Position numbers and translations under genes: made by a program
Notes under the pieces: model-generated
Told to the model about the DNA's origin: nothing
The model's database searches: none
What the model saw: only the letters and a program-made list of their open reading frames with translations
NCBI RefSeq assembly: GCF_004123835.1
Contig: NZ_MZMU01000024.1
Location: forward strand, 372,001 to 436,000
From: Rhizobium leguminosarum
GTDB taxonomy: Bacteria; Pseudomonadota; Alphaproteobacteria; Rhizobiales; Rhizobiaceae
Reading direction: 5' to 3'
Length of the DNA stretch: 64,000 nt
Shown here: positions 16,701 through 26,112 of the stretch, piece by piece
Layout of the letters: every line of letters starts with the position of its first letter
Position numbering within the stretch: position 1 is the first letter of the stretch

Positions 16701-18479
16701 ATCGATCCCGACCCCGATATGGAAAAGACGCTGACTGAGCGCCAGCGGCTCTTCGACCTGCCGCGTTCAAGCTGGCAGGATTTCGACAAGAGCGTGCTGT
16801 CGAAGGGTGCAATGATCATTTCCCGCGCAGCGAAATCGGTCACACTGACGCCGGAAGCGGTTGCCGCGATCGGCATCGACAAGGCTGTGGCCACGCCCTT
16901 CGAGATCATGACGGCGATCCTGAAGAGCCCGGTCGACCTGCTCTGGTTCGGCGGCATCGGCACCTATGTGAAAGCGCCGTCCGAAACCGACGCCGAAGTC
17001 GGCGACCGCGCCAACGACCCGATCCGCATCACCGCGGTGGAGGTGCGCGCCAAGGTGATCGGCGAGGGCGCAAACCTCGGCGTTACCCAGAAAGGCCGCA
17101 TCGCCTACGGTCTGAAAGGTGGGCGCTGCAATTCCGACGCCATCGACAACTCGGCCGGCGTCAATACCTCGGACGTCGAGGTCAATATCAAGATCGCGCT
17201 GGCAGCCGCCATGCATGACGGACGCCTGACGCGCGCAAAACGTGACCAGCTTCTTTCCTCGATGACCGGCGAAGTCGCGACCCTGGTGCTGCGCAACAAC
17301 TACCTGCAGTCGCTGGCGATCTCGCTGACCGAACGCAAGGGCACGGCAAACGGCCTGGAACTTGCGCGCTTCATGACGGTTCTGGAAGGCGCCAAGCAGC
17401 TCAATCGCAAGGTCGAGACGCTGCCGGACGACCAGACCCTCGCCGAACGCTATGCCGCTGGCAAGCCGCTGACCCGGCCGGAAATCGGCGTGCTGGTGTC
17501 TTATGCCAAGATCGTGCTCTTCGATGCGCTGGCCGCAAGCGATCTGCCTGACGATCCCTATTTCATCGCGACGCTTTCGAATTATTTCCCCGTCAAGATG
17601 CAGAAGTCGAACGCCGGCGATATCGCCGGCCACCGGCTGAAGCGCGAAATCATCGCGACGGTGCTTGCCAACGAGGCGATCAACCGCGGCGGGCCGAGCT
17701 TCACCGTCGCCATGATGGACGCAACGGCGGCTTCAGCACCGGAAGTGGTGCGCGCCGCAATCGTCGCTCGAGACGGTTTCGACCTGACCAGCCTCTGGGC
17801 CGGGACGGACGCCCTGGACGGCAAGATATCAGGCGAGATGCAGAACCGCATCTACGAGGAGATCAGCCACAGCTTTATCGTGCTGACGCGCCTGCTGCTG
17901 AAAACGGGCATGACCAAGGCCGATATGGCGGAAGTGATTAGCCGGCTCCAGGCAGCCCTGAAGAAGCTGAAAACCGCCTTCGCCGGACAGGTGGCCGGCG
18001 AGGTCGCCGTGCGCCAGGCGGAGTACAGCCAGGCGGGCCTGCCCGAAAAACTCGCCGCCGAGATCGCCAGCCTCCCGATCTTCGCACTGGTGCCGGAGAT
18101 CATGCAGATCGCCGAGCGCACCGGCGAACCCCTGGTGCGCGCCGCCGAGAACTACATCGCCGTGTCGCAGACCTTCCGTATCGGCAGGCTGCTGGCGGCG
18201 GGCGGGCGGATCCTCACCTCAGACCATTACGAGAATCTGGCGCTTGCCCGCAGCATCGACCAGATCGCCAGCGCAAGGCGCGACATCGTCATCTCGGCCC
18301 TTTCCGATCACGGCAAGGAAAAGCTGCCCGTTCAAGCCTGGCATGCACAGGATCGTATCCGCATCAACCGTATCCTCGAGGAGCTTTCAAGCCTCAGCGA
18401 CGGCGGCGATCCCAATCTCGCGCGTATTACCGTTGCTGCAGGTATCCTGACCGATCTTGCGCGCGACCGGGTGAGGTGA
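13704..18479 (+). CDS. gdhB: NAD-specific glutamate dehydrogenase, 180-kDa class
   Basis: This catabolic NAD-dependent glutamate dehydrogenase converts glutamate to 2-oxoglutarate and ammonium. Its 1591 residues are typical of the GDH-180 class (Streptomyces, Caulobacter, Pseudomonas), with a long N-terminal regulatory part (about 1-700) holding ACT-like modules. The catalytic core at about 730-1240 shows R-G-G-L-R-W-S-D-R and K-G-G-F-Y-P-K-K, with D-K-G-T-A-T-F-S-D and G-V-G-D-M-S-G-D-V-F-G-N further on. A helical C-terminal region follows. The ATG has GAGGGAGG upstream. The 27-base gap to the following transporter gene suggests co-transcription. Confidence 0.95.
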   Translation: MAARHNPKREKQIESARKIAKATGEAHLDPEILFGRASNDDLELYTPEMLALSAVHSAKELAAWNGKAPRVSIDTIADVTPDGIAVSVLSVTDQNMPFLFESVMGEVTSTYRDLFMAVHPILVMEKGKAPAMYSADHPSDPANRVSHIQLHIAPLNSAQAADLVKRIEKVLEQVRLSVSDWKPMLSKIDGVIAELAANGASRKKADRDEAVAFLTWLRDENFTFLGMREYVYSGKGTDARVERDKGAGLGILSNPDVLVLRTGKDAVTTTPEILAFLDGPDFLIVTKANVKSIVHRRAYMDYVGVKRFDAEGNVTGELRIVGLFTSTAYTSLASEIPLLRSKIEKVKEHFGFDPMSHSGRMLDNTLESYPRDDLFQIDTTLLASFAEQINDLADRPRVRVLPRIDHFDRFVSVIVYVPREEYDSIVRERIGTYLKTVYDGRVSAYYPAFPEGGVARVHFIIGRSGGKTPRIPQAKLEQVIREITARWDDRFEALAGAKAPKISVDQAFQDSFTPEETVADLADIGACAAGEPLRIQFYHRQEEQGRILSLKIFHAGGQLALSRRVPLLENLGFNVVSERTFDIGVPAADGEKKLVVLHDMELEARNGGEIDLHRYGAALEEGFVAAFAGTIDNDSFNRLILSAGLSAREANVLRAYARYLRQAGIAYSQDYIATTLDKYPGVAAAIFRLFHDTLDTRLSEKVRVKKLAELHQAIETELADVPSLDDDRILRRYVNIVDATLRTNYFQKNPDGSPKPMLAFKLDPHLVDGLPQPKPFREMFVYGVEVEGVHLRFGKVARGGLRWSDRAEDYRTEVLGLVKAQQVKNAVIVPVGAKGGFYPKKLPVGGSRDEIFNAGREAYKTYIRTLLSITDNIAGADIVPPKDTVRLDGDDPYFVVAADKGTATFSDTANALAQEAGFWLDDAFASGGSAGYDHKKMGITARGAWETAKRHFREMDIDIQTTPFTVAGVGDMSGDVFGNGMLLSPKIRLIAAFDHRDIIIDPDPDMEKTLTERQRLFDLPRSSWQDFDKSVLSKGAMIISRAAKSVTLTPEAVAAIGIDKAVATPFEIMTAILKSPVDLLWFGGIGTYVKAPSETDAEVGDRANDPIRITAVEVRAKVIGEGANLGVTQKGRIAYGLKGGRCNSDAIDNSAGVNTSDVEVNIKIALAAAMHDGRLTRAKRDQLLSSMTGEVATLVLRNNYLQSLAISLTERKGTANGLELARFMTVLEGAKQLNRKVETLPDDQTLAERYAAGKPLTRPEIGVLVSYAKIVLFDALAASDLPDDPYFIATLSNYFPVKMQKSNAGDIAGHRLKREIIATVLANEAINRGGPSFTVAMMDATAASAPEVVRAAIVARDGFDLTSLWAGTDALDGKISGEMQNRIYEEISHSFIVLTRLLLKTGMTKADMAEVISRLQAALKKLKTAFAGQVAGEVAVRQAEYSQAGLPEKLAAEIASLPIFALVPEIMQIAERTGEPLVRAAENYIAVSQTFRIGRLLAAGGRILTSDHYENLALARSIDQIASARRDIVISALSDHGKEKLPVQAWHAQDRIRINRILEELSSLSDGGDPNLARITVAAGILTDLARDRVR

Positions 18480-18506
18480 GACAGTCCGCGTCAAAACAAG
18501 GAGCGG

Positions 18507-19895
18507 ATGTTGAATCGCATTGACTGGACAGGAACGCAACCGCCAAAGGCCACGGAGAAGGGCATCTGGGGGTGGATGTTCTTCGATTGGGCAGCACAGC
18601 CCTTCTTCACCGTGGTCACAACCTTCATCTTCGGACCTTATTTCGTTTCCCGCCTGACCGATGACCCGGTTTCCGCGCAGACGACGTGGAGCAACATGGC
18701 GACGATCTCCTCGGTGATCATCGCCCTGCTCTCACCCGTCCTCGGCTCGATCGCCGACCAGTCCGGCGCACGCAAACCCTGGATCGGCTTCTTCGCGATC
18801 ATCAAGATCGCCAGCCTGTTCTGCCTGTGGTTCGCCGCACCCGGTTCGCCTGTTCTCTATCCCGTCATTTTCATGATCCTCGCCTCGATCTCGGCCGAGT
18901 TTTCGATCGTCTTCAACGATTCGATGATGCCGCGCCTGGTCGGCAAGCACGAGGTCGGCAAGCTCTCCAACACCGCCTGGGGGCTCGGCTACCTTGGCGG
19001 CATAATCGTGCTCATTGCCGTCGTCACGCTTTTGGCGGCGAGCCCCGAGACCGGCAAGACCATCCTCGGTCTCGATCCGCTATTCGGCCTCGATCCTGAG
19101 ACCGGTCAGGATGCCCGCATCACCGGGCCGATCTCGGCCGTCTGGTATCTGATCTTCATCCTGCCGATGTTCTTCTTCACACCGGATGTCGGCAGGGGTC
19201 TTCCCTTCGGCACTGCCGTCCGCTCCGGCTTGCGGGAACTCAAGAATACGCTTGGTGAACTCAGGGAGCGCCGCGGCATCCTGACATTCCTCATCGCCCG
19301 CATGATCTATCAGGACGGCGTCAACGGGCTGCTGATCCTTGGCGGTATCTTCGCGGCCGGCATGTTCGGCTGGGCGACGATCGAGATCGGTATCTACGGC
19401 ATCATCCTGAATGTCGTTGCGATCTTCGGCTGCCTGATCGCCGGTCGCATCGACAAGGGCGTCGGTTCGAAGGTCACCGTCGTCATCAGCCTTACGATGC
19501 TGCTGCTCGCCACCATCGGCATCATCTCGACGGGGCCGGGTTACACCCTGTTCGGCTTGATGCCGCTGCCGGCGACAGATTCCGGCGGTCTCTTCGGTAC
19601 GGCTGCAGAAAAGGCCTATATTCTCTATGGCCTGCTGATCGGGCTCGCCTTCGGGCCGGTGCAGGCCTCGTCACGCTCCTATCTCGCCCGCAGCGTCGGC
19701 ATCGAGGAAGCCGGCCGCTACTTCGGCATCTACGCGCTTTCGGGGCGCGCCACGAGTTTCATGGCGACGCTGCTTTTCTCGCTGGTGACCTATATGAGCG
19801 GATCACCGCGGCTTGGAATGGCAACGCTGATCCTGTTCCTCGCCGGCGGCCTGGTGCTCCTGATCCGCACGCCCTATCCGGCCGATCGCGCATAG
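18507..19895 (+). CDS. UMF1-type MFS transporter
   Basis: This is an integral membrane protein of about twelve segments in the UMF1 / Atg22-like branch of the MFS. The hallmark N-terminus G-W-M-F-F-D-W-A-A-Q-P-F-F-T and the A-D-Q-S-G-A-R-K-P-W loop are present. Length 462 is normal. It starts with ATG 27 bases after gdhB and has AAGGAG upstream, so the two may be co-transcribed, possibly linking amino-acid use with export or uptake. The substrate is not known; eukaryotic relatives export amino acids from vacuoles. Confidence 0.85.
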   Translation: MLNRIDWTGTQPPKATEKGIWGWMFFDWAAQPFFTVVTTFIFGPYFVSRLTDDPVSAQTTWSNMATISSVIIALLSPVLGSIADQSGARKPWIGFFAIIKIASLFCLWFAAPGSPVLYPVIFMILASISAEFSIVFNDSMMPRLVGKHEVGKLSNTAWGLGYLGGIIVLIAVVTLLAASPETGKTILGLDPLFGLDPETGQDARITGPISAVWYLIFILPMFFFTPDVGRGLPFGTAVRSGLRELKNTLGELRERRGILTFLIARMIYQDGVNGLLILGGIFAAGMFGWATIEIGIYGIILNVVAIFGCLIAGRIDKGVGSKVTVVISLTMLLLATIGIISTGPGYTLFGLMPLPATDSGGLFGTAAEKAYILYGLLIGLAFGPVQASSRSYLARSVGIEEAGRYFGIYALSGRATSFMATLLFSLVTYMSGSPRLGMATLILFLAGGLVLLIRTPYPADRA

Positions 19896-19919
19896 GGACG
19901 AACCTGCTCGAGGAAGAGC

Positions 19920-19939
19920 GCCGGCCGCCGACGGCCGGC
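19920..19939. terminator. Hairpin between convergent UMF1 transporter and purH genes
   Basis: The stem GCCGGCCG / CGGCCGGC has a 4-nt loop. There is no T-run on either side, so it may only act as a 3'-end stabiliser. Confidence 0.35.
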
Positions 19940-19945
19940 ACCCGA

Positions 19946-21562
19946 TCAGTGCCGGAAATGGCGCATGCCGGTAAAGACCATTGCGACGCCGTGTTCGTTG
20001 GCGGCATCGATGACTTCCTGGTCGCGCATCGAGCCGCCCGGCTGAATAACCGCCGTCGCCCCTGCCGCGATCATCGACAGAAGACCGTCGGCAAAAGGCA
20101 GGAAGGCTTCGGAGGCGACTGCCGAACCATGCGTCATCGGCACTGCAAGGCCGAGCGCCTTGGCCGCCTCTTCGGCCTTCAGCGCGGCGATGCGGGCGGA
20201 ATCGACGCGGCTCATCTGGCCGGCGCCGATGCCGGCCGTCTGGCCGTCCTTGGCATAGACCACGGCGTTCGACTTCACATGTTTGCCGACCTTGAAGGCA
20301 AACTTCATGTCTTCCAGTTCCTGCGCCGTCGGCGCGCGCCTGGTCACGACCTTGAGTTCCAGATCCTCGACCATGCCGTTGTCGCGGCTCTGGACGAGCA
20401 GGCCGCCGGAAACGGTTTTCGCTGTCAAACCTGCGGCGCGCGGATCGGGCAGGCCACCGGCAGACAGCAGCCGCAGGTTCGGTTTGCGGGCGACGATCGC
20501 CTTTGCCTCCTCCGTGACATCCGGCGCGATAATCACTTCGGTGAAGAGCTTGACGATCTCTTCGGCCGTTTCGGCATCCAGCGTCTGGTTGAGCGCGATG
20601 ATGCCGCCGAAGGCGGAAACGGAATCGCAGGCGAGCGCCCGCCGATAGGCCTCGACCAGGCTCGATCCGGTGGCGACGCCGCAGGGATTGGCGTGCTTGA
20701 TGATCGCGCAGGCCGGTGCCTTCTCCGGCAGGAACTCGGCGACGAGCTCGTAGGCCGCATCCGTATCGTTGATATTGTTGTAGGAGAGCTGCTTGCCCTG
20801 GAGAAGAGCGGCCGTCGAAACACCCGGACGCTTCTCGCCGGTCACATAGAAGGCGGCCTTCTGATGCGGGTTTTCGCCGTAACGCATCTCTTCCTTCAGC
20901 ACACCGCCAATGACCCGGTGGCGCGGCGTGTCGATCGACAGCGCCTCGGCAAACCAGTTGGAGATCATTGCATCATAGGCGGCGGTGCGGGCGTAGGCCT
21001 TGGCCGCCATACGCTGGCGGAAAGCATAGGCGGTCTTGCCGTCATCTGCGGAAAGCTGCTCCAGCAGCTCGGCATAATCGGCCGGATCGGTCAGGGTCGT
21101 CACATAGGCATGGTTCTTGGCCGATGCGCGGATCATCGCCGGACCGCCAATGTCGATATTCTCGACGGTTGTCGGATAGTCGCCGCCGGCTGCGCGCACC
21201 TCCTCGAAGGGGTAGAGGTTGATGACGGCGAGGTCGATACCCTCGATGCCGTGCTTTTTCATCGCTTCCTGGTGTTCGCTGTCGTCACGGATCGCCAGCA
21301 GGCCGCCATGCACCGTTGGATGCAGCGTCTTCACACGCCCATCCATGATCTCCGGAAAGCCGGTGATTTCGGAAACATCGGTGACGGCAAGACCGGCAGC
21401 GGTGATCGCTTTAAACGTGCCGCCGGTCGAAAGCAGGCGCACACCTCTGGCAGACAAGGCGTGGGCGAGGTCGACGATCCCGGTCTTGTCGAAGACGGAG
21501 ATGAGCGCGGTCTTGATTTCGACCTTGTCGGGGGCGGGGATCTTCTTGGAAATGACGGCCAT
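19946..21562 (-). CDS. purH: Bifunctional AICAR formyltransferase / IMP cyclohydrolase
   Basis: The enzyme catalyses the last two steps of purine synthesis, AICAR to FAICAR to IMP. The N-terminal MGS-like cyclohydrolase domain (about 20-150) has L-S-T-G-G-T-F. The C-terminal transformylase domain has the K-H-A-N-P-C-G-V-A catalytic block with the essential Lys-His. 538 residues is a normal size. The ATG at 21562 with AGAAGG upstream is preferred over the open extension to 21601. No PurR-type or riboswitch leader was recognised in the 206 bases upstream. Confidence 0.96.
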   Translation of the reverse strand: MAVISKKIPAPDKVEIKTALISVFDKTGIVDLAHALSARGVRLLSTGGTFKAITAAGLAVTDVSEITGFPEIMDGRVKTLHPTVHGGLLAIRDDSEHQEAMKKHGIEGIDLAVINLYPFEEVRAAGGDYPTTVENIDIGGPAMIRASAKNHAYVTTLTDPADYAELLEQLSADDGKTAYAFRQRMAAKAYARTAAYDAMISNWFAEALSIDTPRHRVIGGVLKEEMRYGENPHQKAAFYVTGEKRPGVSTAALLQGKQLSYNNINDTDAAYELVAEFLPEKAPACAIIKHANPCGVATGSSLVEAYRRALACDSVSAFGGIIALNQTLDAETAEEIVKLFTEVIIAPDVTEEAKAIVARKPNLRLLSAGGLPDPRAAGLTAKTVSGGLLVQSRDNGMVEDLELKVVTRRAPTAQELEDMKFAFKVGKHVKSNAVVYAKDGQTAGIGAGQMSRVDSARIAALKAEEAAKALGLAVPMTHGSAVASEAFLPFADGLLSMIAAGATAVIQPGGSMRDQEVIDAANEHGVAMVFTGMRHFRH

Positions 21563-21768
21563 GAAACCTTCTCCGTTCGGGCTTCGGGAGGACATCCGCA
21601 AGGGATGTTCGCATGCTGGCGCCGCGTTAGCACAGCTTTGCCGCCGCGCAAACAGGCGTCAGCGCATGACGCCAAAAAGCACGAGCCATTTTTGGACGGC
21701 ATCGTACTTTACTTCCTTGCTGTGGATGCGATCCCGATTTTGGCCACTCGGCCTAAAATCATCCGCTT

Positions 21769-23442
21769 CTAGCCTTTGCGGGACAAAAACCAGCGGATTT
21801 CGGTCTTCTCGGCAAGATCGAAATCGATCTCGATCTGGTCCGAGCCGCAAATGCCGGAGCTGTCGGCAAAGAAGATGTCCTCGGCGATCAACACCTCATT
21901 GCCGGGTGCGGAAAACAGCCAGCTTTCGCCGTCCGGCGCCGTCAGCAGCACTGACTCACCGTCACTCTGATGTAGGACGATCGATGGATGGATATGAAAA
22001 CGGGCGACGGCCTTCAGCGGCTCGTCACTCTCATATCCTTCGCGGAGAACGAGCCGGTCGCGGCCGGTCACGATCGAACCTGCGGCATTGAGTGTCAGCT
22101 CACGTTCGTGCAGCACCCCGAACACCCTGAGGTAACCGTCATGGCTGAGCTTTATGCCGTCGCGTCCATCTTCGGTTTCGGCACGCTCGACGGTGATTGT
22201 CCTCACCGGTTCGCTGATTGCGTGGTTAAGGAAGGGCGAGGGCGAAAAACGGCTGGACGAGGTGTCGTTGAGGATAACTGTCGAATGCGCCGCCGTCGTG
22301 CGCGCCATCTGGACATAACGGTGCCCAGCAAATTTCGGCGAACCCGAATTGACGATGAAGCGATGACGGCCGGACGACATCTCGAAGGAGAGGCTGCCGG
22401 CATGCACGGTGCGAAGCGCGCCTCCTGAAGGCGGCGTGCCGGTATCGGCAATGATCACCGTCTTTCCCCCGGAAAGCCGCTGATAGCGCGAATGCGGCAA
22501 AGCCTTGAACGGCTGACCGGCGGTTTCGTCATAACGCAGCACGGACATCAGCTCGTTTGCGAGCGTGGAGGTCGCCCCGTTGAAGAGCGCCAGGTCTCCG
22601 TCCTGATGGCGAAAGAACCGCAATGCCGGATAGATGCGGTCTATGCCGGAGATCAGCTTCTGTGGCAGGTCATGGCCGAGATTGACATAGGTCTGCCGGA
22701 GCGGCAGCAGATCGAGCAGCAATTCCAGCCCGACGCGCGGATTGCGCGACACATGGCCGCCATCCGGCAGAATCTGGCTATCGAATTCGCGGTCGAGCGC
22801 CTGCGCCGCCCTTCTGAGCGTAGAGGCGCGCGCCGGCATGGCCACGGAAGCCATGGCGAGCGCGATACGCAGCCGAAACAGCTCCAGGCCGCCGAGGGTG
22901 AACGGCGCCATCCGGTGCAGGAACCTCACTTGGAACGCCAGCGACTTCATGAAGCGGCGATAAAAGCTGCGGTCGGCATTCTGCAGCACCACCGGCGAAT
23001 GCGACAGCCAGGCGATAACGCGCTGGGCGGTGACGTCGGTCTCCCAGGCAATCCCTTCCATACGACCGGCATGGATGGAAAGCCAGCTGTCGACGATCGC
23101 ACGGGCGGCAGCCGAACTACGCTCCGTCTTGTTCGCCCGCATATGCCGCAGCCAGCCGAAGCTGTGAAGACGGGTCGCGAAGGGTCGCGATGGCAGGGTG
23201 AAGGTGAAGGGCGACTTCCCGTTCGTTTCCAGCATGCGCCCGGCCAGGAGAAAACGTCCGTTTAGGATCTCGTCGGCCACGTGCGGATCGATGCTGCGCA
23301 GATCGGTCGGCGCGACGATCAGACGCTCCGGCACCTTGATCGAATGACGAAAGAGCTTCAGGCGCAGCAACGCGACGCGGCGCAAGGCGCGCCGCCAAGC
23401 CTCCCGAACATACATGCTCGCAAAACGCCGACCGGACTGCAT
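21769..23442 (-). CDS. Heparinase II/III-like protein
   Basis: This 557-residue protein is of the heparinase II/III-like type: an N-terminal alpha-helical toroid (about 1-320) and a C-terminal beta-sandwich (about 330-557) with R-H-R-F-I-V-N-S-G-S-P and H-S-T-V-I-L-N-D, motifs of that family. No signal peptide is clear. Members in rhizobia lie beside rsmB and purH, as here, so it may act on an acidic cell-surface polysaccharide as a lyase. The start could be the ATG at 23442 or the one at 23415, which lacks nine residues. Confidence 0.82.
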   Translation of the reverse strand: MQSGRRFASMYVREAWRRALRRVALLRLKLFRHSIKVPERLIVAPTDLRSIDPHVADEILNGRFLLAGRMLETNGKSPFTFTLPSRPFATRLHSFGWLRHMRANKTERSSAAARAIVDSWLSIHAGRMEGIAWETDVTAQRVIAWLSHSPVVLQNADRSFYRRFMKSLAFQVRFLHRMAPFTLGGLELFRLRIALAMASVAMPARASTLRRAAQALDREFDSQILPDGGHVSRNPRVGLELLLDLLPLRQTYVNLGHDLPQKLISGIDRIYPALRFFRHQDGDLALFNGATSTLANELMSVLRYDETAGQPFKALPHSRYQRLSGGKTVIIADTGTPPSGGALRTVHAGSLSFEMSSGRHRFIVNSGSPKFAGHRYVQMARTTAAHSTVILNDTSSSRFSPSPFLNHAISEPVRTITVERAETEDGRDGIKLSHDGYLRVFGVLHERELTLNAAGSIVTGRDRLVLREGYESDEPLKAVARFHIHPSIVLHQSDGESVLLTAPDGESWLFSAPGNEVLIAEDIFFADSSGICGSDQIEIDFDLAEKTEIRWFLSRKG

Positions 23443-23660
23443 ATTCTATTGTCTATTGACCCTCGTGGTTAAGAATAGGTGAAAAGCGGCCGATTTCATC
23501 GTCCGCAATGAATTAATTCGTGACAAGGTTCGAATATACGCAAATTAACGCGTTTCACCCGAAATCATGCCGGCGGTTTGGGAGAGAACGGCATGCGTGA
23601 CACGAGGCTATGCGGCACCTCGCATAGGCTACATCGCCGCGAACGCTCACGCCTCGCAAA

Positions 23661-25049
23661 TCAGGCCACGCGCCGCAGCACAGCCGCATAGAAGCCGTCG
23701 AGGCCGGAGCCGATGCCGTCAGGCATCTTCAGCATGGTGGGAAGCGTGCGAAATTCGCCGAGCGGCGTGATCGCCGTCTCGAGGCCCGGCCAGTCACCGG
23801 CGCCGATCGGAACGCGCTCGACCGCATCCGTATCGGAAAGAACACGGGCGACGACGTCCTCGCCCTCGACAGGATCGAGCGAACAATTCGAAAAAACCAG
23901 CGTGCCGCCCGGCTTCAGAAATGTCAGCGCATGACGCAGCAGCCGTTCCTGCAGCGCCGCCAGCCTGGCGATATCCTCAGGTCCCTTGGTCCACAACACG
24001 TCAGGGTGCCGGCGTGTCGTGCCGGTGGAAGAGCAAGGGGCATCGAGCAGGATCGCATCGAAACGCTCCGTCGGTTCGAATGTCGTCAGATCTGCCGCAA
24101 TCGTCTCCGCCTTGAGGCCGAGCCGGTCGAGATTCGAGCGCAACCGTCTCAGCCGGCTTTCCGACTGGTCGAGCGCGGTGACTGCGCCGCCGGCAAGGAT
24201 GAGCTGCGCCGTCTTGCCGCCGGGCGCAGCACAGAGATCAGCGGTGCGTTTGCCCGAGAGATCGCCGAAAAGCTTCGCCGGTATGCTTGCCGCCGCATCC
24301 TGCACCCACCACGCGCCCTCGTCGAAGCCTTCGAGCGAGGGGATGCCGCCATCGAAGGCGGCGAGACGAATGCCGCCCGTGGGCAGGACGACGCCGGTAA
24401 GCCGCTTCGCCCAGCCTTCGGGGTCGGACTTGACGGTCAGATCGATTGCCGCCGGTTCGAGCTGGGATTCCGAAATCGCCAGCGCCGCGTCCCGGCCATA
24501 GGCCTTTTCCAGTCTGGCAATGAACCAGGCCGGCATCGGCGCGACCTTGCCGATCTCGGCGAGCACCTGCTCCTTCTCGCGGCCGAGCCGGCGGAGAATG
24601 GCATTGACCAGCTTGGCAAAACGACGATTGCGCGGATCCTGATTGGCCTGCTCGACGGCGAGATCGACGGCCGAATGATCCGGCACGTCGAGATAGAGGA
24701 TCTGTGCCGCCCCGATTGCGAGCACGTGATGCAGCGCCCTTGCGCCCTCCGGCAGCGGCGAATCCAGCAGCCCGGCAATCGCGGCATCGATGCGCGGCAG
24801 GTGGCGCAGGGTCGTGTTCAGGATGGCGCGGACGAGCGCCCGGTCGCTTTCGCCGAGCGCTCTATAGGCCGGATTGCCGTGTTCATGATCGAGAGCGCCG
24901 TCGAGCGGCAGCTTGCGGTCGACGACGGCAGCAAGAATTTTTGCCGCCGCGGCGCGGGCCTGCAAGCCAGGCTTTGCCGGAGCAGATCGCTCGGTGGAGG
25001 GCTTATGCTTGCGGAATGGCTTCTTCGTGCCGTCTGAATTCAAGACCAC
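23661..25049 (-). CDS. rsmB: 16S rRNA m5C methyltransferase RsmB (NusB-fused)
   Basis: This SAM-dependent methyltransferase makes m5C967 in 16S rRNA. The N-terminal NusB-like RNA-binding domain covers about residues 30-160. The Rossmann domain has C-A-A-P-G-G-K-T as SAM motif I, D-A-P-C-S-S-T-G as motif IV with one catalytic cysteine, and N-C-S-L-D-P-V-E-G-E-D as motif VI with the second. Its start overlaps the htpX stop by ten bases, so the two are co-transcribed. 462 residues is normal. Confidence 0.93.
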   Translation of the reverse strand: MVLNSDGTKKPFRKHKPSTERSAPAKPGLQARAAAAKILAAVVDRKLPLDGALDHEHGNPAYRALGESDRALVRAILNTTLRHLPRIDAAIAGLLDSPLPEGARALHHVLAIGAAQILYLDVPDHSAVDLAVEQANQDPRNRRFAKLVNAILRRLGREKEQVLAEIGKVAPMPAWFIARLEKAYGRDAALAISESQLEPAAIDLTVKSDPEGWAKRLTGVVLPTGGIRLAAFDGGIPSLEGFDEGAWWVQDAAASIPAKLFGDLSGKRTADLCAAPGGKTAQLILAGGAVTALDQSESRLRRLRSNLDRLGLKAETIAADLTTFEPTERFDAILLDAPCSSTGTTRRHPDVLWTKGPEDIARLAALQERLLRHALTFLKPGGTLVFSNCSLDPVEGEDVVARVLSDTDAVERVPIGAGDWPGLETAITPLGEFRTLPTMLKMPDGIGSGLDGFYAAVLRRVA

Positions 25050-26002
25050 GGACCTTTTGGCGGTTGCGAACCACCGCGACCAAGACCCGTATCCGGAACA
25101 GAGCGCGATTTGCGCGACGGATTAGCAGCACGAGCCGGCGACGTCGAGACATTCATGCCGCTTTGCGCCATGTCCTGCAGCGCGGCAATCCGGTTTTCCG
25201 TGTTCGGATGCGTGGAAAACAGATTGTCCATGCGCTCGCCGGAGAGCGGATTGATGATGAACATATGCGCCGTCGCCGGGTTGCGCTCGGCATCCTCGTT
25301 CGGCACGTGGGCAGCACCGCGGGCGATCTTGCCGAGCGCCGAAGCGAGCCAGAGCGGATTGCCGCAGATCTCGGCGCCGCGGCGGTCGGCCGAATATTCG
25401 CGCGTGCGGCTGATCGCCATCTGCACCAGCATGGCCGCGAGCGGCGCCACGATCATCGCGACGATGACGCCGACGAAGCCGAGGGGATTGCTGTTGTTCT
25501 CACGGTTGCCGCCGAAGAAGAAGGCGAAGTTGCCGAGCATGGAGATCGCGCCGGCAAGCGTTGCCGTGATCGTCATCGTCAGCGTGTCGCGGTTCTGAAT
25601 GTGGGCCAGTTCATGCGCCATCACGCCTGCGACCTCCTCGGCAGACAAGGCGCTCAGCAGGCCGGTCGAGGCGGCGACGGCGGCATTGTCGGGATTGCGG
25701 CCAGTGGCAAAGGCATTCGGCTGCGGGCTATCGTAAAGATAAACCTTCGGCATCGGCAGGCCGGCATTGCGGGCGAGATCGCGCACGATCCGGAAGAATT
25801 CCGGCGCGTTGCGCTCGTCGACTTCCTGCGCGCGATAGGCCGAAAGCACCATGCGGTCGGAATTCCAGTAGGAGAAGAAATTCATGCCGGCAGCAAGGAC
25901 GAATGCGATCATCATGCCGGCCCGACCGCCGATCAGGAAGCCGACAAACATGAAAAGCGCCGTCATGAAGGCGAGCAACATGGCAGTGCGAACGAGGTTC
26001 AT
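25040..26002 (-). CDS. htpX: Membrane zinc metalloprotease HtpX
   Basis: This inner-membrane M48 peptidase takes part in quality control of membrane proteins. The zinc site is H-E-L-A-H at about residues 129-133, and the third ligand lies in R-E-Y-S-A-D. Two hydrophobic segments lie at the N-terminus (about 5-50) and two more at about 145-190. The ATG at 26002 has GGAGATCC upstream and gives the canonical M-N-L-V-R-T-A-M start. The hydrophilic C-tail past the catalytic domain is variable. It overlaps rsmB downstream and is divergent from the SdhAF4-like gene. Confidence 0.94.
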   Translation of the reverse strand: MNLVRTAMLLAFMTALFMFVGFLIGGRAGMMIAFVLAAGMNFFSYWNSDRMVLSAYRAQEVDERNAPEFFRIVRDLARNAGLPMPKVYLYDSPQPNAFATGRNPDNAAVAASTGLLSALSAEEVAGVMAHELAHIQNRDTLTMTITATLAGAISMLGNFAFFFGGNRENNSNPLGFVGVIVAMIVAPLAAMLVQMAISRTREYSADRRGAEICGNPLWLASALGKIARGAAHVPNEDAERNPATAHMFIINPLSGERMDNLFSTHPNTENRIAALQDMAQSGMNVSTSPARAANPSRKSRSVPDTGLGRGGSQPPKGPWS

Positions 26003-26112
26003 GGCGGATCTCCATCTCAGATTTCGGCGTCTCAAGCTTTCAATCCCGGCACCGGCGCATTATGATTTGGTTATTCACCAGCCATTTTCAATATTTCCGG
26101 CAGGAGACGGCC

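Noticed and set aside
25297..25310. GGCACGTGGG in htpX and similar CACGTG cores at 23276 and 44143
   Set aside because: The flanking bases do not form the TTTC / GAAA arms of parS.
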